Source of the DNA: Candidatus Bruticola papionis
Lineage (GTDB): Bacteria; Vulcanimicrobiota; Xenobia; Xenobiales; Xenobiaceae
DNA length: 27,362 nucleotides
NCBI GenBank assembly: GCA_002407045.1
Contig: DHKB01000003.1
Location: 1 to 27,362 of the forward strand
Reading direction: 5' to 3'
The translations under genes were made by a program, and so were the position numbers. Under the pieces are notes generated by a model. It worked only from the letters and a program-made list of their open reading frames with translations. It had not been told where the DNA came from and made no database searches. Below are positions 7,789-15,770 of the stretch, one piece after another (position 1 is the first letter of the stretch; every line of letters starts with the position of its first letter).

Positions 7789-10700
7789 ATGTCCGACAGA
7801 ATGACGCCCTTTGCCTTTGGCCCCTTAATGAACCGCATCCTCAACGAGTATGCACAAAAGGGCACCGTCTTCTCCATCAACCATCCCTTCAAGCCCGCAG
7901 CCAAAAAGCTAGAAATCTTTGGTGAGTCTTTAGAGACCCCCTTTGGCCCTGCCGCTGGCCCTCACACCCAGCTGAGCCAAAATATTATCGCCGCTTACTT
8001 CGCTGGCAGCCGCTTCTTCGAGCTTAAAACTGTGCAAACTTTGGACGGCGAAGATTTGCCCGTAGCCAAGCCTTGTATTGCTGCCAACGACGAGTGCTAC
8101 AACGTAGAATGGTCTACCGAGCTTCGCGTTCAAGACGCTTTTGGCGAATATGTTAAAGCTTGGTGGGCTTTGAAACTTTTAAGCGCTCAATTCGGCTGGG
8201 GCGATCCTAACGGCTTCGTCTTCAACATGAGCGTAGGCTACGATTTTAAAGGCATTTGCTCTCCCAAGATCGACAACTTCATTGAAGGCTTAAAAGACGC
8301 TTCCAAAACTGAAGTTTGGCAAGAATGCCGCCAGTGGACTTTAGATAATTTAGATCGTTTGCCCAACGTCAGCGCCGAATATGTCGAAAAAATCAATCCT
8401 CATATTTGCCGCTCTATTACTCTTTCCACCTTGCACGGCTGCCCGCCCCAGGAAATTGAGCGCATTGCTTCTTACCTCATCGAGACCAAAAAGCTCAACA
8501 CTTTCGTAAAGTGCAACCCTACTTTGCTGGGCTACGAATTTGCTCGCCGCACTTTGGACAAGATGGGCTTCGACTATATCGAGTTTGACGATCACCACTT
8601 CAAGGCCGACTTGCAATGGAGCGACGCTGTACCTATGTTCACTCGCTTGCTCAAATTGGCCGGTGAAAATGGCGTCAGCTTCGGCTTGAAGCTCACCAAT
8701 ACGTTCCCTGTAGACATTGCTCACAAAGAGTTGCCTGGCAACGAAATGTACATGAGCGGTCGTTCCCTCTATCCTTTGACCATGGAATTGGCCAAGCGTA
8801 TTAGCCAGACCTTTGACGGCAATATGCGCATTTCTTACTCTGGCGGCGCCGACGCTTTGAATATCGTTTCTTTATTCAAAGCTAACATTTGGCCCATCAC
8901 CTTGGCTACCACTTTGCTTAAACCCGGCGGTTATCAGCGTTGCACTCAGATTGCCGAAGAGCTCGTAAAAGAAGAGTACAAGCCTTTTGACAGCGTCAAA
9001 GTCGGTATGATCAGCACTATGGCCGAAGATGCTCGCACCAACGCTCGCAACCTCAAAGCCATTAAGCCTTTGCCTTCTCGCAAAATTGAAGAAAAAGTGC
9101 CTCGCTTCCGTTGCTTCATCTCTCCTTGCAGCCACGGTTGCCCCATCCACCAGGATATTCCTGAATATATCAGCTTAGTCGGTCAGGGCCGCCACTTGGA
9201 AGCTTTACGTTTAATCACCGCCAAGAATCCTTTGCCCTTCATTACCGGAACTATTTGCCCTCACAATTGCCAAACCAAGTGCACCCGCAACTTCTATGAA
9301 GATGCCGTACACATTCGCCAAGCCAAATTGCAAGCTGCTCGCGGTGGCTTCGAAGAGCTTTTAGCCGAAATTAAGGCCGAAACCGCTAAGCGCATCTTGG
9401 CTGCCGACGCTCCCAGAGTAGCTGTCGTCGGTGGTGGCCCCGCTGGTATGGCTGCAGCCTTCTTGCTGGCTCGTCAGAATTGCCGCGTGACCGTCTTCGA
9501 GAAGAGCGCCAAACTCGGCGGTATCGTCTCTTGGGTCATTCCTCAGTTCCGCATTTCCGATTGTGCCATTAAGCGCGACGCCGAACTTTTGGAAGCTATG
9601 GGCTGTGAAATTAAGCTCAACAGCGCCGCTCCCGCTTTGGCCGAGCTCAAAAAAGCTGGCTTCAACAAAGTTATTTACGCTATCGGCGCCTACAAGCCCG
9701 GACAGCTCCGCTTAGCTAAAGGCAAAGCCATTAACGTAATTGACTTCTTACGTCAAGCCAAAGCTGGCGAAGTAGAAGGCTTAGGCGAAGATATAATCGT
9801 CGTCGGCGGCGGCAACACCGCTATGGATGCAGCCCGCGCTGCCAAGAGAATCGACGGCGTTAAGAACGTGAAGTTGGTCTATCGTCGTACCCGCCGCTAT
9901 ATGCCTGCCGACGAAGAAGAGTTGGCTTTGGCTTTGGAAGATGGCGTAGAATTTGCCGAATTGTTGGCTCCCAAATCCTTAGAAGACGGCAAGCTCATTT
10001 GCCGCAAAGTCGTCTTGGGCAAGGCTGACGAATCTGGTCGTCGCGCTCCTGTTGAAACTGAAGAAGAAGTAGCTTTGCCTTGCAGTGCTTTAATTGCGGC
10101 TGTCGGTGAAAAAGTCGAAGGCGAATTCTTCCAGGCTCAGGGCTTAGAGCTCAACGAGCGCGGAGCTGTCGCTTTACACGAAGACTTGAGCGCCGTTTCT
10201 GACGCTGACGTTTACGTAATCGGCGACGCCAAGAAGGGCCCCGCTACCGTAGTTGAAGGCATTGCCGACGCTACCAAAGCCGCCCAAGCTATTGTCGGCG
10301 CTTACACTTACGCTGTTCCTCAAGCTAGCGAAATTCGCGTTAAAGAGATTTATGCCAAACACGGCTTAATGATTCCTTACGTCCAAGCTACTCAGGAAAA
10401 TCAGCGTTGCTTATCTTGCAACACCGTATGCACCAATTGCGTCCAGGCTTGCCCCAACCGCGCTTATGTGCCCATTGAAGTTGAAGGCGAAAAGATGCCC
10501 GTCATCCTCCATATCGACCAAATGTGCAACTACTGCGGCAATTGCACGACCTTCTGCCCCTACAACAGCGATCCGTTCCGCGAGAAGCTCAATCTCTTTG
10601 CTACTCTTAAAGAGTTCCAAGAGAGCGACTTGCCCGGTTTCTTCCGTGTAGAAAAGAACGTTTATGAAATTCGTTTAGCCGAACCCGGTAGCGAAAGACG

Positions 10701-10851
10701 TATCGTATTAAGGCAAGATGAGGTTCGCCAAAACTTAGAAAAATTCGTAAAGAATTTAGAAGAGAAATATCTCCAAATCGAAGATGACGGAGAAGCTAAG
10801 TTGGAAAAACTCTTGAAAACTTTGGAAGAGAAATATCTCTGGCTCTTCTAG
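7789..10851 (+). CDS. ygfK: YgfK, putative Fe-S/FAD/NAD(P)H oxidoreductase subunit of the purine-degradation (selenate reductase-like) system
   Basis: 1020 residues, close to the usual length. ATG 7789 follows AAGGAG with a ten-base spacing. Residues 1-430 form a dihydroorotate-dehydrogenase-like barrel (ETPFGPAAGPHTQLSQNI). A GltD-like N-terminal Fe-S segment has Cys near 441-500 (RCFISPCSHGCPIHQ; GTICPHNCQTKCTRNF). A FAD-binding Rossmann motif (VAVVGGGPAGMAAAF) lies near 545 and a second dinucleotide site (VVGGGNTAMDAARAA) near 675. Two 4Fe-4S motifs lie near 874-890 (CLSCNTVCTNCVQACP) and 914-925 (CNYCGNCTTFCP). It probably carries electrons for reductive or hydroxylase steps in purine catabolism. 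The C-terminus carries a 22-residue tandem duplication. No in-frame TGA suggests selenocysteine. Confidence 0.92.
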   Translation: MSDRMTPFAFGPLMNRILNEYAQKGTVFSINHPFKPAAKKLEIFGESLETPFGPAAGPHTQLSQNIIAAYFAGSRFFELKTVQTLDGEDLPVAKPCIAANDECYNVEWSTELRVQDAFGEYVKAWWALKLLSAQFGWGDPNGFVFNMSVGYDFKGICSPKIDNFIEGLKDASKTEVWQECRQWTLDNLDRLPNVSAEYVEKINPHICRSITLSTLHGCPPQEIERIASYLIETKKLNTFVKCNPTLLGYEFARRTLDKMGFDYIEFDDHHFKADLQWSDAVPMFTRLLKLAGENGVSFGLKLTNTFPVDIAHKELPGNEMYMSGRSLYPLTMELAKRISQTFDGNMRISYSGGADALNIVSLFKANIWPITLATTLLKPGGYQRCTQIAEELVKEEYKPFDSVKVGMISTMAEDARTNARNLKAIKPLPSRKIEEKVPRFRCFISPCSHGCPIHQDIPEYISLVGQGRHLEALRLITAKNPLPFITGTICPHNCQTKCTRNFYEDAVHIRQAKLQAARGGFEELLAEIKAETAKRILAADAPRVAVVGGGPAGMAAAFLLARQNCRVTVFEKSAKLGGIVSWVIPQFRISDCAIKRDAELLEAMGCEIKLNSAAPALAELKKAGFNKVIYAIGAYKPGQLRLAKGKAINVIDFLRQAKAGEVEGLGEDIIVVGGGNTAMDAARAAKRIDGVKNVKLVYRRTRRYMPADEEELALALEDGVEFAELLAPKSLEDGKLICRKVVLGKADESGRRAPVETEEEVALPCSALIAAVGEKVEGEFFQAQGLELNERGAVALHEDLSAVSDADVYVIGDAKKGPATVVEGIADATKAAQAIVGAYTYAVPQASEIRVKEIYAKHGLMIPYVQATQENQRCLSCNTVCTNCVQACPNRAYVPIEVEGEKMPVILHIDQMCNYCGNCTTFCPYNSDPFREKLNLFATLKEFQESDLPGFFRVEKNVYEIRLAEPGSERRIVLRQDEVRQNLEKFVKNLEEKYLQIEDDGEAKLEKLLKTLEEKYLWLF
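10735..10848 (+). repeat. 66-bp imperfect tandem duplication at the ygfK 3' end
   Basis: The block beginning TTAGAAAAA at 10735 recurs as TTGGAAAAA at 10801. GAAGAGAAATATCTC is identical at 10759 and 10825, 66 bp apart. The units encode LEKFVKNLEEKYL and LEKLLKTLEEKYL. Confidence 0.8.
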
Positions 10852-10932
10852 TTAGTTGATAGAAATTATTTATCAAGCTTAGTTTGAAGCTATAAGCTCA
10901 ATTGCAGCTTGGTAAGTTTTGACAAAAGATGG

Positions 10933-10972
10933 AGGCTGTCTAATTTTGCGCAAAGATTGGGCAGCCTTTAAT
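10933..10972 (+). terminator. Intrinsic terminator of the ssnA-ygfK operon
   Basis: A twelve-base stem: AGGCTGTCTAAT (10933-10944) pairs with ATTGGGCAGCCT (10956-10967), with two G-U pairs, followed by a T-rich run. Confidence 0.8.
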
Positions 10973-10980
10973 TTTACTTA

Positions 10981-10985
10981 GGAGG
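10981..10985 (+). promoter_or_regulatory. Strong Shine-Dalgarno that supports a TTG start for amrS
   Basis: GGAGG at 10981-10985 is eight bases before TTG 10994. The first ATG in frame (11018) has no such site. Confidence 0.65.
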
Positions 10986-10993
10986 CTCTTAAC

Positions 10994-12049
10994 TTGTTGG
11001 ATCGAGACAATTCACGTATGTGTAATTCTGGGTATACTCCCAACTGTTGGGAAAAGCACTTAGCTGACGGCCGTTTGCAATGTACGCTCTGTCCGCGTGA
11101 ATGCCAATTAGCTGCCAATCAACACGGTTTCTGTTACATTCGCCAAAATAATGGCGAACATATCGTCAATACTTCCTTTGGCTTAACTACCGGCGCAGCT
11201 ATCGATCCTATAGAAAAGAAGCCTCTCTACCACTTTATGCCCCAAAGCCGAGTGTTATCTTTTGGCACTTTAGGATGCAATATGGGCTGTAAATTTTGCC
11301 AAAATTCACACATTACCAAAGATTGCCGCGAAAAGGAATTAGGCTTGCCTATGCCTCCACAGAAAGTAGGCCTTATCGCTTTAAATTATCAAAGCGACAG
11401 CGTAGCTTTCACTTATAACGATCCCATTATTTGGGCTGATTATGCTATTGAAAGTGCCAAAGTTTGCCATTCTTTGGGTTTGCGTACTGTAGCGGTAACA
11501 GCCGGCTATATCAATCCTAAGCCGCGCATTGAATTTTTTTCCCACATGGACGCAGCCAATATCGACTTAAAAGCTTTCAATCCCAAGTTTTATAAAGACT
11601 ATTGCCAAGCCGATATTAAGCCGATTCTGGATACGATTATCTATGTTAAAGAGCATACCAAATGTTGGCTGGAGCTAACTACTTTAATTATTCCTGGCTT
11701 AAATGATTCAGAGCAAGAAATAAAAGATTTAAGTCGCTGGATCTACAAAGAGTTGGGCCCAGACGTCCCGCTCCACTTAAGCGCTTTCCATCCGGCTCAC
11801 CTTATGCGCGAGAGAGAAAATACTCCACCAGAGACTTTATTTAAAGCTAGAAAAATAGCTTTAGAAGTCGGCTTGCACTACGTTTACACAGGCAATATTG
11901 CCGATCCAGCCAGCCAATCCACATACTGCACAAAATGCGGCCGCTTACTTATTGAGCGCTTGCTCAATTTAATTGAGTACAAAGACTTCGACGCTGAAAA
12001 AGCTTGCTGCCGAGCTTGCGCCACGCCATTGCCTGGAGTATTTGCATGA
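10994..12049 (+). CDS. amrS: AmmeMemoRadiSam-system radical SAM enzyme (AmrS-like, PflA-related)
   Basis: 351 residues from a TTG start at 10994 (alternatives: TTG 10997 or ATG 11018). The radical SAM motif is GCNMGCKFCQN, with Cys95, Cys99 and Cys102 for the 4Fe-4S cluster and S-adenosylmethionine. The family-typical N-terminal Cys set (CTLCPRECQLA, HGFC) and a C-terminal Cys-rich knuckle (CTKCGRLL...CCRAC) are both present. This architecture matches the AmmeMemoRadiSam radical SAM protein, usually found with MEMO and AMMECR1 domain partners of unsettled biochemical role. Neither partner is visible in this window. The stop overlaps the next start (ATGA), so translation is probably coupled. 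Confidence 0.87.
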   Translation: MLDRDNSRMCNSGYTPNCWEKHLADGRLQCTLCPRECQLAANQHGFCYIRQNNGEHIVNTSFGLTTGAAIDPIEKKPLYHFMPQSRVLSFGTLGCNMGCKFCQNSHITKDCREKELGLPMPPQKVGLIALNYQSDSVAFTYNDPIIWADYAIESAKVCHSLGLRTVAVTAGYINPKPRIEFFSHMDAANIDLKAFNPKFYKDYCQADIKPILDTIIYVKEHTKCWLELTTLIIPGLNDSEQEIKDLSRWIYKELGPDVPLHLSAFHPAHLMRERENTPPETLFKARKIALEVGLHYVYTGNIADPASQSTYCTKCGRLLIERLLNLIEYKDFDAEKACCRACATPLPGVFA

Positions 12050-12453
12050 AGTTTGCTTTCAATATGGAAAGCGATCTCCACTATGTGTGTAGTCTTCTCG
12101 TCTATATAGCTCAAGAGACTAACAACTATATTTCAGATGTTATTAAGCTTTTTCCCAAAAAAGAACTTACCAAGCAATTAAAATTTGCCCATATAAACCA
12201 TTGCCTAGCTATTGAAGAAGTTGTGGAAGACATCGTCGGTAAGCTTAATATTCCCAATGGTAATTTTTATGGATTGGGCAAAGAGTTCGAATATGTTACT
12301 TTGGGAGACATTTATAAGGCTTTTGTTATCTCATACTACCTAAACTATAGGCACAAACTTAATTTGGAATTAGAAGATGCTCTTTATAACGTTCTCTCAT
12401 CTCCGATTAGTAAAACAGTAGACCAACTTTCCTTTGGCGATATTAAAAGCTAA
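12046..12453 (+). CDS. Unrecognised 135-residue protein, translationally coupled to amrS
   Basis: The ATG at 12046 overlaps the amrS stop as ATGA and has its own GGAG (12035-12038) seven bases upstream, so this start is preferred to any upstream one in the same frame. The product (MKFAFNMESDLHYVCSLLVY...) is soluble-looking and mixed alpha/beta, without signal peptide or membrane helix. I do not recognise a family. Size, acidity and pairing with another small orphan gene recall immunity or accessory proteins, but nothing in the sequence proves that. The stop is followed one base later by the next ATG. Confidence 0.7.
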   Translation: MKFAFNMESDLHYVCSLLVYIAQETNNYISDVIKLFPKKELTKQLKFAHINHCLAIEEVVEDIVGKLNIPNGNFYGLGKEFEYVTLGDIYKAFVISYYLNYRHKLNLELEDALYNVLSSPISKTVDQLSFGDIKS

Positions 12454-12454
12454 C

Positions 12455-12823
12455 ATGCACCAATTAGGATCGATACTAACTAAGCGTTTGCGACTGAACT
12501 TCAATGATAATTTTGGTTTACAAGAATGTTGGAGCCAAGAAGTCTCTCTCATGTCCTATAATATGGAAGGGACTGTAAATTTTATCGTAACAGAATGCTC
12601 TATTGAGGATTTTTTCTGGTTAGGAGAAGTCTTTGAAGACGTAGCTAAAGAAACAAAAAGCCAGGCTTTTGTTGAATGTTTATACAAGAAGCTTGCCACA
12701 ATTACTGAAGCTGAATACAATAGCCAAGTTTTTTCAATAAATTTCAGGCAACTTGATATTAGCTATACAGAATACATTAAACAGTTAACAGACGATATAA
12801 CCTACGCTGATGGACAATTGTAG
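12455..12823 (+). CDS. Unrecognised 122-residue protein, third gene of the amrS unit
   Basis: ATG 12455 lies one base after the preceding TAA. A TTG at 12434 in the same frame is an alternative that would overlap the previous gene. Neither has a clear Shine-Dalgarno, so expression probably depends on coupling. The product is small, acidic and soluble-looking (SIEDFFWLGEVFEDVAKE; YTEYIKQLTDDI), with no signal peptide. No family is recognised. The leader element of the paralog array follows directly and contains a terminator hairpin that would also end this operon. Confidence 0.65.
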   Translation: MHQLGSILTKRLRLNFNDNFGLQECWSQEVSLMSYNMEGTVNFIVTECSIEDFFWLGEVFEDVAKETKSQAFVECLYKKLATITEAEYNSQVFSINFRQLDISYTEYIKQLTDDITYADGQL

Positions 12824-12846
12824 ATTGTTTCTGTCAGCTTGCGCCT

Positions 12847-12885
12847 AAAAAGGCAGCTTGTCCTTATAGTCAAGCTGTTTTTTTT
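12847..12885 (+). terminator. Terminator/attenuator hairpin P1 before the first array gene
   Basis: GCAGCTTG (12853-12860) pairs with CAAGCTGT (12871-12878), closed by A5/T-run pairs and followed by T7. It ends the amrS unit, and it also forms the first half of the 83-nt leader shared with the gene at 15770. Confidence 0.8.
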
Positions 12886-12929
12886 GTGAGATAGTTAAGC
12901 TATCACTTAGGAAAGTAGAGCCCTATTTT
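12847..12929 (+). promoter_or_regulatory. Conserved 83-nt structured leader, copy A
   Basis: It ends at the base before ATG 12930 and aligns without gaps to 15853-15771 on the minus strand (66 of 83 identical by hand count). It holds hairpin P1 (12847-12885) and hairpin P2 (12886-12906: GTGA, bulged GA, TAG, loop TTAAG, CTA, TCAC). No strong Shine-Dalgarno separates P2 from the ATG. Its function is unknown; attenuation or translational control is inferred. Confidence 0.7.
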
Positions 12930-13466
12930 ATGACATATAAAAAAATATGCCACACTTTGTGCTTAACTCTAGCTATAGTCACCATTTTCTTCTGCTCGGT
13001 TTGTAATGCAAAAGCGTCTGCACAAGCTGAAGAGCAGCAAGCTTTAGCTACTTTTGAACATTTCCTTAAATTGGGCGGCCAGGGAGATCCTAGCGCTTGG
13101 AATTTACTTAGCGCAGAAGGCCAGAAAATAGCTTTAGAAATAGTTGCTCAAGGTTATATAGAAGAAATGGCCGAGAATAATGCTGAGGAAGCTGGCCAAA
13201 TTGATATTGATGAATTGATCGAAAAATTGCGCGGCGAAATGGAGAATCCGGACAGTGAAATTGCCAGAATGCTTTGGGAAGGCCTAAAAGAAGATATAGC
13301 CACTTTAGATAATGGCAAAACAGCTTCTACTTGGAAAGCAAAAATTGAGGGGAATAAAGCCTTTTTGACGCCTCCAGATGGCGATGACCCTATGCAAATG
13401 GTAAAAGAAAACGGTCAATGGAAAGTGGGTATTTTTGAAACTTTGCGCCAAATAGGTATACTCTAA
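12930..13466 (+). CDS. Secreted protein of the array family (member A)
   Basis: 178 residues. A signal peptide (KK, then a hydrophobic run to about residue 26, CNAKASA) directs export. The mature part has the family pattern: a helix with TFEHFLKL, the block SAWNLLS with Trp57, a predicted helical stretch, ENPDSEIARMLW, and the C-terminal block VKENGQWKV. The fold suggested by the helix-then-strands pattern and terminal WKV is NTF2-like/DUF4878-like; this is an inference, not a match I can run. First of three plus-strand paralogs. It is preceded by the conserved structured leader and lacks a good Shine-Dalgarno, unlike members E and F. Confidence 0.8.
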   Translation: MTYKKICHTLCLTLAIVTIFFCSVCNAKASAQAEEQQALATFEHFLKLGGQGDPSAWNLLSAEGQKIALEIVAQGYIEEMAENNAEEAGQIDIDELIEKLRGEMENPDSEIARMLWEGLKEDIATLDNGKTASTWKAKIEGNKAFLTPPDGDDPMQMVKENGQWKVGIFETLRQIGIL

Positions 13467-13500
13467 GATAAAATTTGAGCTGAGGGGAAACAAATATCTA

Positions 13501-13526
13501 AACTTGCTTATGTGCTGAAGCAAGTT
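13501..13526 (+). other. Intercistronic hairpin between array members A and B
   Basis: AACTTGCTT (13501-13509) pairs perfectly with AAGCAAGTT (13518-13526) across an eight-base loop. There is no T-run after it, so it is more likely an RNA-processing or stability element than a terminator. Confidence 0.45.
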
Positions 13527-13551
13527 CTTAAATGGAGTTTAAAAAACAATT

Positions 13552-14076
13552 ATGTTAAAAAAAATTAGTCTTTTGTTGGCTTTTTTAGCCATTACTTGCT
13601 TGCTTTCCGCTTGTAGCGGCGGCAGCCAAGACACTACAGCAGTAAGCGCCGAATATGAAACCTTTATGAAATTATGCCATAGTGGCAACAGCGAAGTTTG
13701 GCAGCATCTCACCAAAGAGAGTCGCCGACAAATTGTCGACAACTTCGTCCAATTTGAAATTCAGCAAAAACATTCTAAAGAGAATCCGCAAGTTTTAGCT
13801 TCTCAAGCTGAGCAAAAATTGAGCAGTGGCTCCGATCAAAGCGCCCAAGAAGGCTTAAAAAATTTTTGCAAAGAGATAACTAACTTTTATTACGATTTAC
13901 AAATTGGCAAGCATGGCACAGCTGTCAAAGTTGATGGTGATTTTGCTGAAGTAGTCAATGAAGACAAGATGAAATATTTAGAGATGCATAAAGAGGACGG
14001 CGTTTGGAAAGTTGCTGCTATCGAAAGCCGCACTACGCGCTTTTCTAAGCGTCACTTTGGATCGAAAAAGAAATAG
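13552..14076 (+). CDS. Lipoprotein of the array family (member B)
   Basis: 174 residues. A lipoprotein signal with lipobox LLSAC (Cys21) predicts lipid anchoring outside the cytoplasmic membrane. The family pattern follows: YETFMKLCHSG, then SEVWQHLTKESRRQI with Trp50, a variable helical stretch, a strand pair (AVKVDGDFAEVV) and KEDGVWKVAAIES at the C-terminal end, with a basic tail. The middle NPxS block is degenerate here (SGSDQSAQEG). It is 85 bases after member A with a hairpin between them, and 25 bases before member C, so A-B-C are probably co-transcribed. Confidence 0.8.
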   Translation: MLKKISLLLAFLAITCLLSACSGGSQDTTAVSAEYETFMKLCHSGNSEVWQHLTKESRRQIVDNFVQFEIQQKHSKENPQVLASQAEQKLSSGSDQSAQEGLKNFCKEITNFYYDLQIGKHGTAVKVDGDFAEVVNEDKMKYLEMHKEDGVWKVAAIESRTTRFSKRHFGSKKK

Positions 14077-14101
14077 CTTTTATTCAGGGATAACTTTTAC
14101 T

Positions 14102-15154
14102 ATGAATAGAAAAATCAGCCTCAGTTTAAGCTTGGCCTTGGCTTTATGTTTAACTTCCGCTTGTGCGGTAAAAAATGACGATTCAGCTTCTTTCAAGCCA
14201 CAATCTAAGCCAGCGGCCGTTACCGCAATTTCTGCTAATGCCGATGAATATAACAATCAAACAGAAAAAGAAGCGGCCAAGGCCAATTTACAAGCCTTTT
14301 TCCGCTGTGCTAAAGCTGAAGATCCTCGTGCCTGGTTTTACCTTACCGATGAAAGTCAAGCTACAGTTAATAAGTTCTTAGCTCGAGCCACCAGTTTAGC
14401 CGACAAAAAGATTGCCGCTCAGAAAAACAATCAAGAATTGGCTGCTGAAATTGCTGTCGAAATGCAAGATCCTACTTCCAAAACTGCCACCAGTTTTTGG
14501 CAAGAGAAAGGCCAAGCTATAGCCGACGAATATGCTGTTTTCGATCCAGAATTAGCTGACCTTAGCATAGAAATTAAAGGCGGCGCTGCCAAAATTATCA
14601 ATAAAAAAAATCCGCATTTGCTTTTAACTATGTATAGGCAAAGAGGCTTTTGGAAAATAGCTGCCGACTTGCAATCTTCTAAAACTTCTTTCGATATGCA
14701 AACTTCCGACTACGGAACTAAGTGCGCTTTATTTAACGCCAAAGCAGAAACTGAAGCTGTCAAGAAGTGCTTTAGTGAAGGTTTGCAATATGCCAAAAAC
14801 GGCGACGCCAAATTATGGAATCTTTTAGACAACCAATGCAAAGAAGGCATTTATTCTTTCTTTATCGTCAATATGAATGATGGCGCCGAGCTCGATGCTA
14901 CCAAAGTTCAAGAGCTTAAAAATCAAATAGCTCAAGCTTTTAATGAGCCTGATTCAGAATTGGCTAAAGAATTTTGCCAAGCTAGAGGGCAAGTCTTTGT
15001 GAAGAATTACGGACAAATAGACCTTAATAAAGGGCAAACCGAGATAAACGTAATTGGCGATTATGCCGAACTTGTCGATAAAAAAAGCGGCCAAGTGCTT
15101 TTAGGTTTTTATAAACAAGACAAAATATGGAAAATGGCCGTGCGTAAAATTTAG
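14102..15154 (+). CDS. Double-domain lipoprotein of the array family (member C)
   Basis: 350 residues from ATG 14102. The same frame is open further upstream, but those residues overlap member B and the signal peptide starts at 14102. Lipobox LTSAC (Cys21). Two copies of the family domain lie in tandem. Copy 1 (about 56-192) has RAWFYLTDESQ, MQDPTSKTATSFW and RGFWKIAADL. Copy 2 (about 216-350) has KLWNLLDNQCK, NEPDSELAKEF and DKIWKMAVRKI. The copies are clearly diverged, so the duplication is not recent. It is the last plus-strand member and faces member D across a shared terminator. Confidence 0.82.
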   Translation: MNRKISLSLSLALALCLTSACAVKNDDSASFKPQSKPAAVTAISANADEYNNQTEKEAAKANLQAFFRCAKAEDPRAWFYLTDESQATVNKFLARATSLADKKIAAQKNNQELAAEIAVEMQDPTSKTATSFWQEKGQAIADEYAVFDPELADLSIEIKGGAAKIINKKNPHLLLTMYRQRGFWKIAADLQSSKTSFDMQTSDYGTKCALFNAKAETEAVKKCFSEGLQYAKNGDAKLWNLLDNQCKEGIYSFFIVNMNDGAELDATKVQELKNQIAQAFNEPDSELAKEFCQARGQVFVKNYGQIDLNKGQTEINVIGDYAELVDKKSGQVLLGFYKQDKIWKMAVRKI

Positions 15155-15174
15155 TTATTTTTCGCTATTCCATG

Positions 15175-15215
15175 AAAAAAGCGACTTGGAGGCAAAATTC
15201 CAAGTCGCTTTCTTT
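15175..15215. terminator. Bidirectional terminator between convergent array arms
   Basis: GCGACTTGGA (15181-15190) pairs perfectly with TCCAAGTCGC (15199-15208). It is flanked by A6 on the left and TTCTTTT on the right, so it can end both member C and member D transcripts. Confidence 0.85.
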
Positions 15216-15239
15216 TACATTAAATTATGGCTAAACCAA

Positions 15240-15770
15240 TTATTGCTGTTCCATAGCGCTAAGGGCATCGACTTTCCATTGGCCATTTTCTTTAATCATA
15301 GTTAAAGAAGTTGCACTTCCAGGGCCTCTAATAATAGCTGTATTACCACTAACTACAGCTGTCAGCTCCACATTGCTGACATCTTCTGTAGGAAAATATT
15401 TACTAGCTTCAGTCCAACAAGCTTTGGCCATTTCGCTATTAGGCTTAGCCAATTCAACTTTTATTAACCGCACCAAATCTTGACGGGATAAGCCTTCCTT
15501 TTGCATTAAAGCCTGGCCATCAGCATCAGCCAAAACGGCATCAGCACTCATTTGGGCAAAAAGATCTTGACTCTCAGCAGTAAAGTAATTCCAAGCTCTG
15601 CCGTCTTGCGTTTGAGCATATTTTACAAAAGTTTTAAATGCATTGATAGCCGCAGCTTCTTCACCTTGGGCAGCTTGAGCTAAACAAGGCAAAAATAACG
15701 CAAGAATAATGGCTATAGCTATCGATATAGATTTTGAATAATTTTTTATTTTATTGGTTACAAATATCAT
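15240..15770 (-). CDS. Secreted protein of the array family (member D)
   Basis: 176 residues. The signal peptide is about residues 1-33 (ALFLPCLAQA). The family pattern is very clear: INAFKTFVKY, GRAWNYFTAESQ with Trp60, LAKPNSEMAKACW, strands VELTAVVSGNTAII, and MIKENGQWKVD close to the end. Among the paralogs it looks nearest to member A: the C-terminal KENGQWKV is identical. Its 83-nt upstream leader is also the counterpart of the one before A, although the first codons of the two genes differ. Minus strand, downstream of E. Confidence 0.82.
   Translation of the reverse strand: MIFVTNKIKNYSKSISIAIAIILALFLPCLAQAAQGEEAAAINAFKTFVKYAQTQDGRAWNYFTAESQDLFAQMSADAVLADADGQALMQKEGLSRQDLVRLIKVELAKPNSEMAKACWTEASKYFPTEDVSNVELTAVVSGNTAIIRGPGSATSLTMIKENGQWKVDALSAMEQQ

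Noticed and set aside
7789..10851. Selenocysteine codon in ygfK
   Set aside because: The reading frame has no internal TGA, and no SECIS-like hairpin was noticed.
12434..12454. TTG 12434 as start of the third gene in the amrS unit
   Set aside because: No Shine-Dalgarno, and it overlaps the preceding gene; ATG 12455 is one base after that gene's stop. Kept only as an alternative.
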